A stretch of 63,320 bases of DNA from Phycisphaerales bacterium UBA7812 (GTDB lineage: Bacteria > Planctomycetota > Phycisphaerae > Phycisphaerales > UBA1924). The DNA is taken from positions 1 through 63,320 of the forward strand of contig DLBY01000080.1 in the NCBI GenBank assembly GCA_002480345.1, given 5' to 3'. The notes beneath the pieces were generated by a model. The model was not told the DNA's origin, ran no database searches, and was given only the letters and a program-made list of their open reading frames with translations. This document shows positions 1 to 8,087 of this stretch, in pieces (the stretch's first letter is position 1; every line of letters begins with the position of its first letter). A program made the position numbers and the translations under genes.

Positions 1-1
1 A

Positions 2-1813
2 TCCGGCGCGCGGGCGCTGGAAGCGCCCGCGCGGGTCGAGGGATTCACCTTCGCGGTGTTCGGGGATCGTGTGCCCGGTTCGGACGGTGGGCTGGAGATT
101 CTCTCAAGGGCGGTCTCAACGGCGAATCACCTCGGGGCGCGGTTCGTGGTGACGACTGGCAATATGGTGCAGGGGGACACGCGGCTCGACGAATGGCGGC
201 GGCGCGTGGACGACTACCGATCGGTCCTGGCACGCCTCGAGGCGCCCTGGTATCCGGTGCGGGGCCCGCTCGACGCGGCTGTGCGCGGCGAGGGCGACGC
301 GGCGCGGGATCGGTTGTACGCGGAGCGGTTCGGGCCCTCGGCGTACGCGTTCGAGGTCGAGTGGGCGCAGGTGATCGTGCTGCCGAGCGGGGCGCTGCGC
401 GAGCGCGGCCCCGAGCGGGAGCGGGTTCTCGCGTGGCTCGGCGACGAGCTCGCGCAGTCGGACGCGGACCAGGTGTTCGTGATCGTGCATGCGCCGCTCT
501 GGCGGGCGGAAGGCGGGGCGCGGGGGGACGCGTGGGACGCGGTGCACGACTTGCTTGCGGATGATGGCCGGCCCGCGCGGGTCATCTCGGGCGGGACGCT
601 GTACGCGCGGGAGGATCCGCAGCGGGACAATGTCCGCTATTGCTCGGTGTCGATGACCGGTGCGTTCGCGTCGGAGACGCATGAGTACGCGTCGAGCCAG
701 TCGATCGCGCTGGTGCATGTGAGCCGCGACGGGCACGAAATGACGGTGCTGCCCCACGATGCCGCGTCGTCGAGCGATTCGTTCTCGGGTCGCGATGCGG
801 AGGCGGTTCGGGCGCTCGCGGAGTCGGGCTGGGCCTCTGTCGAGGGGTTCTTGCAGGCGGGGCCCGAGCCCGGTGATGGGGCGGCGTTCGAGGTGATGCT
901 GGAGAACCCGACGGACTCGCGGATCCGTTACGCGGTTGAGAGCATCGCGCCCGAGGGATGGGTGCTGTCGCGGGAGCGGATCGCGGGGAGCCTCGAGCCC
1001 GGGCAGACGCTGCAGTTACCGTTCGCGGCCGAGGCGCCGGCGCTGGATTCGGAGCGTCCGGAGATCGAGGTGATGGTGACAGCGCGGTACCCGGTGTCAT
1101 CGGGCGGGGAGCAGCCTGTGGTGCGTCGGCTTGCCGTTCCGGTGCGTCCTCGCGGGGCGGAATCGGCGGCGTCGGCGACGCCCTCTTCGAACGGCGTGCT
1201 CGCGTTGGACGGGCGGGGCGCGGTGCGGGTGGACCTGGGTGAGCGGCCCTGGCGGATGACGATCGAGGCGTGGGTCAAGGGGCCCGAGCCCTCGGGCAAC
1301 GCGGCGGTGGTCTCGCGGTTCGCGGACGGCGCGGGGATGGGGATCGTGTGGTCGAGGCCGGGCGGGGTGCTCCCGGCGGGGCTTGTCGGGACGGCGCGGG
1401 GCGTGGTGCTCGCGGGGCTGGATGAGCCCATCGAATGGGACGCGTGGCACCATGTTGCGATGACCTACGACGGCGACGACGCGACGCTCTTCGTGGATGG
1501 TCGTGCGGTGGCGCGCGGGTCGGGTGGGGATCTCGTGGTGGGAGACGCGCCGGTGTACATCGGTGCTGAGCCCAACGATCGGGGTGATCCTGTGTCGATG
1601 TTCAGCGGGATGATCGACGAGGTCCGGGTGTCGTCGAGCGTGCGGTACGCGGAGGGGTTCGAGCCCGACCGGGTTCACGAGACGGATGCGGATACCCTGC
1701 TGCTGCTGCATTTCGATAGGCCCTACCACGGGGCGCACCCGGATGATTCGGGACGCGGGCACCACGGTTGGACGGTCGGGCGGGTGAGGATCGTGCGCGA
1801 GGATTTGGATTGA
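2..1813 (+). CDS. Calcineurin-like metallophosphoesterase with C-terminal LamG domain, 5' end outside window
   Basis: The reading frame is open to the left edge, so the true start and any signal peptide lie outside the window; 603 residues are visible. The first 230 or so follow the calcineurin-like phosphoesterase fold (FTFAVFGDR, then VVTTGNMVQG, WYPVRGPLD, VIVHAPLW and VISGGTLYA at the usual spacing). Residues about 400-600 form a LamG/concanavalin-like jelly roll (DAWHHVAMTYDGDDATLFVDG, then MIDEVRVS). Several expected metal ligands are replaced: GD by GN, GNHD by RGPLD, and the GHxH motif by GGTL. Catalysis is therefore doubtful, and the protein may act as a secreted binding protein. A DUF2959 lipoprotein gene follows 20 bases downstream and may be co-transcribed. 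Confidence 0.8.
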   Translation, partial: SGARALEAPARVEGFTFAVFGDRVPGSDGGLEILSRAVSTANHLGARFVVTTGNMVQGDTRLDEWRRRVDDYRSVLARLEAPWYPVRGPLDAAVRGEGDAARDRLYAERFGPSAYAFEVEWAQVIVLPSGALRERGPERERVLAWLGDELAQSDADQVFVIVHAPLWRAEGGARGDAWDAVHDLLADDGRPARVISGGTLYAREDPQRDNVRYCSVSMTGAFASETHEYASSQSIALVHVSRDGHEMTVLPHDAASSSDSFSGRDAEAVRALAESGWASVEGFLQAGPEPGDGAAFEVMLENPTDSRIRYAVESIAPEGWVLSRERIAGSLEPGQTLQLPFAAEAPALDSERPEIEVMVTARYPVSSGGEQPVVRRLAVPVRPRGAESAASATPSSNGVLALDGRGAVRVDLGERPWRMTIEAWVKGPEPSGNAAVVSRFADGAGMGIVWSRPGGVLPAGLVGTARGVVLAGLDEPIEWDAWHHVAMTYDGDDATLFVDGRAVARGSGGDLVVGDAPVYIGAEPNDRGDPVSMFSGMIDEVRVSSSVRYAEGFEPDRVHETDADTLLLLHFDRPYHGAHPDDSGRGHHGWTVGRVRIVREDLD

Positions 1814-1833
1814 CTCGAACGGGAGAGCGGATC

Positions 1834-2502
1834 ATGGGCGGAAAGCGGACGGCGCATGCGGTCATCCTCGCGGTGGTGGTCGGCGGGGGGCTCGGGCTCG
1901 CGGGCGGGTGTGCGGGGACGACGATCGCGGTGAAAGAGAAGCTGGGGTACGCGAAGCGCGAGCAGCTGGTGGACCAGGTGCAGGACGCGCGGGACGAGCA
2001 GGAAGAGGCGCGCGAGCAGTTCGCGACCACGCTCGAGGAGTTCAAGGCGCTCACCGGGTACGACGGCGGCGAGCTCGAGAAGGTGTACAACCGGCTGAAC
2101 CGGCAGCTCGAGCGGAGCGCCGACGCGGCGGACGATGTGCGCGGGCGGATCAGGGGGATCGAGAGGGTCGCGGACGCGTTGTTCAGCGAGTGGGAGCGTG
2201 AGCTGGACGAATACCAGACGGCGTCGCTTCGCCGCGCGAGCGAGGAGCAGCTCGGGGCGACCAAGGAGCGGTACGGGCAGCTGATCCGGGCGATGAAGGA
2301 TGCGGAAGCTCGGATGGACCCGGTGCTCGCGGCGTTCAACGACCAGGTGCTGTTCCTGAAGCACAATCTCAACGCGCGGGCGATCGCCTCGCTGGACAGC
2401 ACGGTGCTTGAGCTCGAGGGTGAGGTGACCAGGCTGATCGAAGAGATGAACGCGTCGATCGCGGAGGCGAATGCGTTTATCGAGTCGATGAATGCGGGAT
2501 AG
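1834..2502 (+). CDS. DUF2959 family lipoprotein
   Basis: The 222-residue product starts with a lipoprotein signal (hydrophobic stretch ending LGLAGGC, Cys about residue 28). The rest is almost entirely charged helix, rich in Glu, Arg and Gln, and probably coiled coil. It matches DUF2959, a family of unknown function: YAKREQLVDQVQDARDEQ near the start and a late segment FLKHNLNARAIASL. The ATG at 1834 is chosen because GGGAGAG lies just upstream and the signal peptide begins there; an earlier in-frame start at 1768 would overlap the preceding gene. It is probably anchored in a membrane with its coiled coil in the periplasm. Confidence 0.85.
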   Translation: MGGKRTAHAVILAVVVGGGLGLAGGCAGTTIAVKEKLGYAKREQLVDQVQDARDEQEEAREQFATTLEEFKALTGYDGGELEKVYNRLNRQLERSADAADDVRGRIRGIERVADALFSEWERELDEYQTASLRRASEEQLGATKERYGQLIRAMKDAEARMDPVLAAFNDQVLFLKHNLNARAIASLDSTVLELEGEVTRLIEEMNASIAEANAFIESMNAG

Positions 2503-2516
2503 GTTTCGGGGGGCTG

Positions 2517-3656
2517 TCAGTCCCGATCGAGCACTTCGCGGAGTGTGGACTCGAGCCGATCGGCGTGGGCGCGCATGCCCGCGTCGGTGGGGTGGATGCC
2601 GTCGGCGGTGAGGTCGTCGGGCTCGGGGGCGGGGCGGTCGGTGGTGACGAGTTCGATCATGGCGTCGGGGTGGGCGGCGCGGAGTCGGCCGAGGGCTTCG
2701 CGCAGGGCGGCGTTCTTGGACTCGATCAGGCGTGCGAGGTCTGGACGGTCGGTGGCGCCCGGGTAACGGGGGTTCTCGACGAGGATGACCGGGGTGTCCG
2801 GGCGGGCGCCGAGCAGCGATTCAACGAATGGACCGGTGCGTTCCGCGACGCCTTCGGGGTCGAGATTCGGGAGGCAATCGAGGATGTACGCGCCGGCGTC
2901 GATCTCGGCGAGGACGGCCGCGAGCGGGGTGTCGAGTTTCCCGTTGCCGCTGAACCCGAGGTTGATGACCTCGCGGCGGAGGCGGCGCGAGAGGATGGCG
3001 GGCCACGCCATGCCGGGCCGGCTGGCGCACGCGCCCTGGGCGATGCTTGTGCCGTAGACGACGAGGGGCGGGCCTTCGAACCACTGGCTCTGCGGCGGCT
3101 TGATCGAGGCGTCGGCGTTGACTCCGAGTTCGATCGACTCGAGCGACTCGTAGAGGGGGAGATAGAGGATGAACTCGCGGGTCTTCGGCGCGAGGCCCGA
3201 GACGAGGACGGCGTCGTGCGACCCGCCTTCGGATGTCCGCCCCGTGCCGAGGTATCGGGCCCCGTCGGGGGTGAGGGTGTAGAGGTCGAGGCCTCGTACG
3301 GCGTTGTCGGTCATGTGGGGCATCGCGATGGAACCGGTGCGCCACCGTGCGTGGAGTTTGGTCGCGTCGGACGAGAATCGGATCGCGAGGCCTGCGCTGC
3401 GTCTGGAGAGGATCCAGACCGGTGGGCTGACGCGGGGGCGGTAGCGGAGCGGGAGGCGGGTGTACCGCTCGGCGTCCGCGAAGCCCGCGTTGATCACGGG
3501 GAGGGTGCTCGCGTTGATCCAGGCGTCGATGTCGGGGGACACTGGCCGCGCGATCTCGACGGGCGCGCTCGTCGGTGGCGTTTCGCTCGCGGGTGCGTTC
3601 CGTGCGCACGCGGCGAGCATGACGACGAGGGCGATGCTGCGGAGGCTTCTGATCAT
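2517..3656 (-). CDS. SGNH/GDSL-family hydrolase, secreted lipoprotein
   Basis: The 379-residue protein has a lipoprotein-type signal (IALVVMLAACA). An N-terminal beta-rich domain of about 150 residues follows, then an SGNH hydrolase domain. The block I serine lies in GTSIAQG, where Thr replaces the usual Asp of GDS, as in the SGNH subfamily with an N-terminal jelly roll. Block II is seen in LGFSGNGKLD, and the catalytic Asp/His in DGIHPTDAG. The family cleaves ester bonds, often acetyl or acyl groups on carbohydrates; the substrate is unknown. It converges with the DUF2959 gene and is followed on the same strand by comM upstream at 3683, leaving only 26 bases between them. Confidence 0.85.
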   Translation of the reverse strand: MIRSLRSIALVVMLAACARNAPASETPPTSAPVEIARPVSPDIDAWINASTLPVINAGFADAERYTRLPLRYRPRVSPPVWILSRRSAGLAIRFSSDATKLHARWRTGSIAMPHMTDNAVRGLDLYTLTPDGARYLGTGRTSEGGSHDAVLVSGLAPKTREFILYLPLYESLESIELGVNADASIKPPQSQWFEGPPLVVYGTSIAQGACASRPGMAWPAILSRRLRREVINLGFSGNGKLDTPLAAVLAEIDAGAYILDCLPNLDPEGVAERTGPFVESLLGARPDTPVILVENPRYPGATDRPDLARLIESKNAALREALGRLRAAHPDAMIELVTTDRPAPEPDDLTADGIHPTDAGMRAHADRLESTLREVLDRD

Positions 3657-3682
3657 GGCGCGAGTCTATCGCGCCGGGACGC

Positions 3683-5206
3683 TCAGACCTTCCGGTCGAG
3701 GAGGCGGTACTGCACGGCCTCGGCGATGTGGGCTTCGTCGATGCCGTCCTGGTCGTCGAGGTCGGCGATGGTCCGCGCGAGTCGGCGGATCTTGTCGTAG
3801 GCGCGGGCGCTGAGGCCCAGCCCGGTGATGGCCTGTTCGAGGAGGGCGAGGGCGCGTTCGGACATGGTCGCGAACCGGTCGAGTTGTTTGCCCGAGAGGC
3901 GAGCGTTGGGGGTGTCGGGGCCCTGGCGTTCATTCATGCGCGCGCGGGCGCTCGCGGCCTGGGCGCGCATCGCGGCGGTGTCGGTTCCGCGCGGGATGTC
4001 GGCGAGTTGCTTGAATGGGACCGCGGGGGCCTCGACATGGATGTCGATTCGGTCGAGCAGCGGGCCCGAGAGGCGGGAGAGGTATTGCTCCATCTCGCGG
4101 CGTCCCACCTCGCCCGGGGCGACATCGCCCCGCGGGGTGGGGTTCATCGCGGCGACGAGCATGAAGGAGGCGGGGAAGCGGACGGTGCCGTGCGCACGGG
4201 CGATGGTGACGACATGGTCTTCCATGGGCTGGCGGAGCGTCTCGAGGACACCTCGTCCGAACTCGGGGAGTTCGTCGAGAAAGAGGACGCCCTTGTGCGC
4301 GAGGCTGATCTCGCCTGCTCTGGGGATGATGCCGCCGCCCACGATCGCGGGTGATGAGGCGGTGTGATGCGGCGTGCGCACGGGACGGTGTGTGACGAGG
4401 GCCTGACCCGGCGCGAGCTGGCCCGCGGCGGACCAGATGCGGGTGATCTCGATCGCTTCGTCGGGGGTGAGCGGGGGGAGGACGCCCGGAAGGGCCTTTG
4501 CCATCATCGTCTTGCCGGTGCCGGCGGGCCCGAGCATGACGAGGTTGTGACCCCCTGCGGCGGCGACGACGATGGCACGCTTGACGCCTTCCTGGCCGCG
4601 GACTTCGGAGAAATCGATGGGCGCCTCGGCGGTGCGGAGCATGTGGGCGACATCGGGTGCGGGCTCGGGCTCGGGTTCGATCTCGCCCGAGAGCAGGCCC
4701 ATGACCTCGCTGAGGGTGCGGACGCCGAAGACATCGATGCCGTCGACGACGGCGGCTTCGGGTGCGTTGTCCTTGGGGCAGATGAAGGCTTGCATGCCTT
4801 GTTTGCGGGCCATGTCGGCCATCGCGATGACGCCTCGCACGGGTCGGATGCGGCCGTCGAGGGCGAGTTCGCCTACGAAGACGCACGCGCGGTGGTCGAG
4901 CCCCCCGGTGCGGGCGGCGAGGGTGCCCTGGGCGATGAGCATGCCGACCGCGATGGGGAGGTCGTAGAGCGGGCCTTCCTTGCGGATGTCGGCGGGGGCG
5001 AGATTGATGAGGAGGCGTCCGAGCGGGGTTGGGTAGCCGCTGTTGGCGAGGGCGGCGGTGACGCGTTCGAGCGATTCGTTCACAGCGGCATCGGGGAGGC
5101 CCACGATGTTCTGCTTCATCATGCCTCGCTCGTCGAGGTCGACCTCGATCTCGCAGGGGCTGGCGTCGATGCCTCGGAGCAGGCAGGATTCGATTCGGGC
5201 GATCAT
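3683..5206 (-). CDS. comM: YifB/ComM-type Mg-chelatase-like AAA+ ATPase
   Basis: The 507-residue protein matches the YifB/ComM family in length and order of parts. It has an N-terminal Lon-protease-like S5 domain (MIARIESCLLRGIDA, SLERVTAALANSG), a central AAA+ domain with Walker A GPAGTGKT, Walker B VLFLDELPEF and the family motif HHTASS, and a C-terminal Mg-chelatase domain ending in ARTIADLDD. ComM is a hexameric helicase that promotes branch migration during integration of transformed DNA. The start at 5206 is chosen because MIARIES is the conserved family N-terminus; the frame stays open upstream but without conserved sequence. It is divergent from the aldolase gene across 155 bases. Confidence 0.93.
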   Translation of the reverse strand: MIARIESCLLRGIDASPCEIEVDLDERGMMKQNIVGLPDAAVNESLERVTAALANSGYPTPLGRLLINLAPADIRKEGPLYDLPIAVGMLIAQGTLAARTGGLDHRACVFVGELALDGRIRPVRGVIAMADMARKQGMQAFICPKDNAPEAAVVDGIDVFGVRTLSEVMGLLSGEIEPEPEPAPDVAHMLRTAEAPIDFSEVRGQEGVKRAIVVAAAGGHNLVMLGPAGTGKTMMAKALPGVLPPLTPDEAIEITRIWSAAGQLAPGQALVTHRPVRTPHHTASSPAIVGGGIIPRAGEISLAHKGVLFLDELPEFGRGVLETLRQPMEDHVVTIARAHGTVRFPASFMLVAAMNPTPRGDVAPGEVGRREMEQYLSRLSGPLLDRIDIHVEAPAVPFKQLADIPRGTDTAAMRAQAASARARMNERQGPDTPNARLSGKQLDRFATMSERALALLEQAITGLGLSARAYDKIRRLARTIADLDDQDGIDEAHIAEAVQYRLLDRKV

Positions 5207-5361
5207 GCCGAAAGCATACCGAACTTTTGTTGCGACGGTGGGCGGGCGCGGCGGCTGCTGATGCGGATTGTGACCAGTGTTTTGTTCCTGAGTGGTCGGT
5301 GCGTGGGCGCGCTTTCTACACTCGGTCCGAGACCAGCGAATCCCCTCCACGGAGACGACAC

Positions 5362-6006
5362 ATGGAGTTGTACATCGACACCGCGAACCTGGACGAGATC
5401 AAGGCTGCCCACGATCTGGGTGTGCTGGACGGGGTGACGACGAATCCGTCGCTGATCGCGAAGGAGGGTGTCGATTACGGCGATCGGCTCGCGGAGATCT
5501 GCAAGGTGGTCGCGGGTCCGGTGTCGGCTGAAGTCATCGCGACCGAGACGGACGCGATGATCACCGAGGGGAAGATGCGGGCGGGGATCGCGGAGAACAT
5601 CGTCGTGAAGCTGCCGAGCACGGTGGACGGGCTGCGGGCGTGCAAGGCGCTGAGCGACGAGGGCATCCGGACGAACATGACGCTGTGCTTCCAGCCTCTG
5701 CAGGCGTTGATGGTCGCGAAGGCGGGGGCGTACCTCGTCAGCCCGTTCATCGGGCGGATCGACGACATCGGGCTCGACGGGATGGACTTGATCCAGCAGA
5801 TCCGGCAGATCTACGACAACTACGGGCTGCCGACGAAGGTTCTCGCGGCGTCGATCCGGCACTCCAAGCACATGCTGGACTGTGCGCTGGTCGGCGCGGA
5901 TGTCGCGACGGTGCCGTTCGGGGTGATCAAGCAGTTCATGAATCACCCGCTGACGGATATCGGTCTCGAGAAGTTCCTCAAGGACTACCAGAAGGCGTTT
6001 GCCTGA
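5362..6006 (+). CDS. Transaldolase / fructose-6-phosphate aldolase-like protein
   Basis: The 214-residue TIM-barrel protein belongs to the short transaldolase (TalC/FSA) subfamily. It opens with MELYIDTANLDEIKAA, followed by GVTTNPSLIAKEG. The Schiff-base lysine is Lys83 in IVVKLPST. Members either transfer dihydroxyacetone units between sugar phosphates in the pentose phosphate pathway or cleave fructose-6-phosphate; sequence alone does not settle which. The ATG at 5362 follows GGAG at 5351 and gives the family's usual N-terminus. It stands alone, divergent from comM and convergent with the small gene ending at 6108. Confidence 0.92.
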   Translation: MELYIDTANLDEIKAAHDLGVLDGVTTNPSLIAKEGVDYGDRLAEICKVVAGPVSAEVIATETDAMITEGKMRAGIAENIVVKLPSTVDGLRACKALSDEGIRTNMTLCFQPLQALMVAKAGAYLVSPFIGRIDDIGLDGMDLIQQIRQIYDNYGLPTKVLAASIRHSKHMLDCALVGADVATVPFGVIKQFMNHPLTDIGLEKFLKDYQKAFA

Positions 6007-6031
6007 GCGGCTGCGCCTGAACATGGAAACA

Positions 6032-6067
6032 CACCCGTTCGCTCGCGTGGCGCGAGGCGAGCGGGTG
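6032..6067. terminator. Long hairpin between convergent genes
   Basis: CACCCG at 6032-6037 pairs with CGGGTG at 6062-6067, and the stem continues inward to 6046/6052 with one G.T wobble and one bulged G, closing a five-base loop GTGGC. There is no strong T run on the + side; reading the minus strand, TGTTT follows. It may terminate the minus-strand gene ending at 6108, or both neighbours. Confidence 0.4.
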
Positions 6068-6107
6068 CGGCTGTGCGTCCCCTTCGGTGCGTGAGGCCGG
6101 CACGGGC

Positions 6108-6359
6108 TCAGCCTGCGGCGGCCTGTGGTCGTGAGGTGAGTCGCTGGAGCAGGACCTGGCCTCGCTCGGTGAGCGCCGGTTCGTCTTTCCATTGACCACG
6201 CAGGGCGATGTGCTGATGCTGCACGAGCATGTTTTTGACATGCTCCCATCGGTCTCCGAACGCGATCCAGAGTTCGTCTTCGAAGGCCCTCCAGGCGCCG
6301 CGCTGCAGGAGCGTCAGGGCGTCGGCCAGGTGGCAGTGCTCTTTGCTGCTGAGTTCCAT
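6108..6359 (-). CDS. Small hypothetical protein (83 aa)
   Basis: This short gene has an ATG at 6359 preceded by a good ribosome binding site (AGGGAGAGA, six to seven bases away). The product is soluble and helical, with several Trp and His residues (WRAFEDELW, DRWEHVKNMLVQHQH) and an ending ALTERGQVLLQRL that resembles the last helix of small winged-helix proteins. No family was recognised. It stands alone on the minus strand between an aldolase gene and a terminator for pseudopilin 1. Confidence 0.6.
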   Translation of the reverse strand: MELSSKEHCHLADALTLLQRGAWRAFEDELWIAFGDRWEHVKNMLVQHQHIALRGQWKDEPALTERGQVLLQRLTSRPQAAAG

Positions 6360-6604
6360 CGTTCTCTCCCTGCGAACCCGAGCGAGCCGCCTTCGCTTTG
6401 ATGGGAAGCGGGGCGGACCGATTTCGAATGGCAGGGTGAGTAACGGTTTCGGGGCGGGATCTTGCCAGTGCTGGCAGGATTCGGGCCCGGCTTTGCGTTG
6501 TTGGTGGGGGCGCAGGTGGCGCGGAGGGCCGAGAACCTCTTCCGGGTGTCGCCCGGTGCTGCTTTCTTGGAACTGACGGCGATCTGGGCGGGTCGCGGGG
6601 CATG
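6360..6604. other. Gene-free stretch upstream of the 83-aa gene
   Basis: Together with the adjoining terminator this leaves about 309 bases without a gene. I see no conserved frame, tRNA shape or clear promoter. It should contain the promoter of the minus-strand gene starting at 6359. Confidence 0.4.
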
Positions 6605-6637
6605 AAAAAACCCCGGCCGGGATGTGCCCGGCCGGGG
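6605..6637 (-). terminator. Rho-independent terminator of pseudopilin 1
   Basis: A perfect 11-bp stem, CCCCGGCCGGG at 6611-6621 and CCCGGCCGGGG at 6627-6637, closes a 5-base loop. Reading the minus strand, six T (6605-6610) follow directly. It lies about 30 bases beyond the stop codon of the pseudopilin gene ending at 6669. Confidence 0.9.
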
Positions 6638-6668
6638 TGGAACTCAGACGAGTGAGGGTCTGTTTGGA

Positions 6669-7802
6669 TTACCAGCTGGAGGTGTCGATCTCGTTGCCGC
6701 CGACATCGATGCCGAAGAGGCCGCCGCGGGTCCAGCGGTAGAAGCCGAAGTGGGTGATGCTGGCACCGCCGCCGCCGCCCTGATTCGCGTTCCCTGAGTA
6801 GTCGGGGAAGTAGCGGGTATCGATCGATTGATACTCAAGCTGGGCGGGCTGGGGATCGTTGATGTCGTTGGCGTCCCAGCCGGGGTTGCCCTGGTTGCCT
6901 GCCCAGCGGATGCCGTTCTGGGTCTGCTGCTGGGCGGGGGTGCCGGTGGTGATGCGGCGGACGGACGAGTCGAAGAACTGGATGTTCACGCGGGCGGCGG
7001 GGTCGGCGTAGTAGAGCGCCTTGGTGCCCTGCCCGGCGGTGTAGTCGAATTCCTCGAAGTAGAGAGCCTTCGAGCTGGTGAACTGAACCTCGTTCATCGA
7101 GGCCTGCCCGAACGCGTTGACATCACGGACCTGGATGAGCGTGCCGTCCGCGGCGGGAGCGAGGGCCATCTGGCCGGTCGCGGGGTTGGGGCGCGAGGGC
7201 GACCACGCGTAGACGGTGGTCTGGTAGGACGAGGCGTACGCCCACTGGACGACGGTCTTCTCGTCGGTCCAGTTGCCGAACGAGTACTGGCTGTCGCCGC
7301 CCGGGAGGAGCGAGTAATCCGACCGCTCGGTGTACTCCTGGAAGTCTTGGTGGTTGACATCCATGGGGCTCACGGCGACGGGCTCGGGCTGCTGCCCGGT
7401 CATCTGGTCGATCATGAAGACATGGTTGTAGCGGCGGTGGGGCAGACGGTCGTAGTTCGGGATGATCTTGTTGTCGACGCTGCCGTAGCGTCCGGTCGCG
7501 CGGCGGAGGATGCCGGCGAGCTGGGTCTGGTGGGCCTCGAGGACGGTGGTGCAGTCGCGCGGGTTGTTGAAGTCGCGGTCGACGGGCCCGATCTGGGCGT
7601 CGAAGGTCGCGATCGCGTCGTTGTTGTTGGCGGCGTAGTTGGCGTTACCGATCGCCATCTGACGCAGGTTGGACTGCGATGCCATGACGCGGGCGGACTG
7701 GCGAGCCTTGCCCAGCGCGGGCAGGAGGATGCCGATCAGCAGCGCGATGATGGCAATGACCACCAAGAGTTCGATCAGTGTGAATGCATTCCGCTTGTTC
7801 AC
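6669..7802 (-). CDS. Pseudopilin 1 (prepilin-type N-terminal cleavage/methylation protein)
   Basis: The protein has a short basic leader (MNKRNA), then the class III signal FTLIELLVVIAIIALLIG that a prepilin peptidase would cut before the Phe, leaving a membrane-spanning helix with Glu at +5. About 340 residues of polar, Asn/Gln-rich globular domain follow, ending in YRWTRGGLFGIDVGG. No pilus or type II secretion genes are adjacent; planctomycetes carry many such orphan pseudopilins. The GTG at 7802 is chosen because AAGGGG lies five bases upstream; a GTG at 7817 is also in frame. The globular domain and C-terminus resemble pseudopilin 4 (49666-50700). A candidate promoter lies at 7878-7906 and a strong terminator at 6605-6637. 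Confidence 0.88.
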   Translation of the reverse strand: MNKRNAFTLIELLVVIAIIALLIGILLPALGKARQSARVMASQSNLRQMAIGNANYAANNNDAIATFDAQIGPVDRDFNNPRDCTTVLEAHQTQLAGILRRATGRYGSVDNKIIPNYDRLPHRRYNHVFMIDQMTGQQPEPVAVSPMDVNHQDFQEYTERSDYSLLPGGDSQYSFGNWTDEKTVVQWAYASSYQTTVYAWSPSRPNPATGQMALAPAADGTLIQVRDVNAFGQASMNEVQFTSSKALYFEEFDYTAGQGTKALYYADPAARVNIQFFDSSVRRITTGTPAQQQTQNGIRWAGNQGNPGWDANDINDPQPAQLEYQSIDTRYFPDYSGNANQGGGGGASITHFGFYRWTRGGLFGIDVGGNEIDTSSW

Positions 7803-7826
7803 GGATTCCCCTTTCACTCGTGAGTC

Positions 7827-7850
7827 CCCGGGACGAGGGTCAGTCCCGGG
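7827..7850. repeat. Inverted repeat in the leader of pseudopilin 1
   Basis: CCCGGGAC at 7827-7834 and GTCCCGGG at 7843-7850 are perfect inverted copies around an 8-base spacer. The repeat lies between the candidate promoter and the ribosome binding site, so it could fold in the mRNA leader or bind a regulator. Confidence 0.5.
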
Positions 7851-7877
7851 TTGTTATCCATCCCCGTGAGTGGGGCC

Positions 7878-7906
7878 AGATTACCAGTGGTAAACGAAAC
7901 ATTCAA
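7878..7906 (-). promoter_or_regulatory. Candidate sigma70-type promoter with overlapping palindrome
   Basis: On the minus strand TTGAAT (7901-7906) and TAATCT (7878-7883) are 17 bases apart. The near-perfect palindrome TTACCAGTGGTAA (7881-7893, 6-bp arms around one base) covers the -10 end, as an operator would. It would drive pseudopilin 1 with a leader of about 70 bases. Confidence 0.4.
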
Positions 7907-8087
7907 GAAGCGCTCTCGCGGTTTTTTGCTCTAATTACGCCCATTGCGGACCCTTCCGTAAGGATTGGGGCCGTTCGTGCGTGGTTCCGCGGGGGTTCGG
8001 CACGGTTGCCGGATGTTCGCGACGCCGCGCCCGATCCGGGGGGGGCTCGAACAGCATACACCGTTCGTCCCCGATTCGATACGCGTG

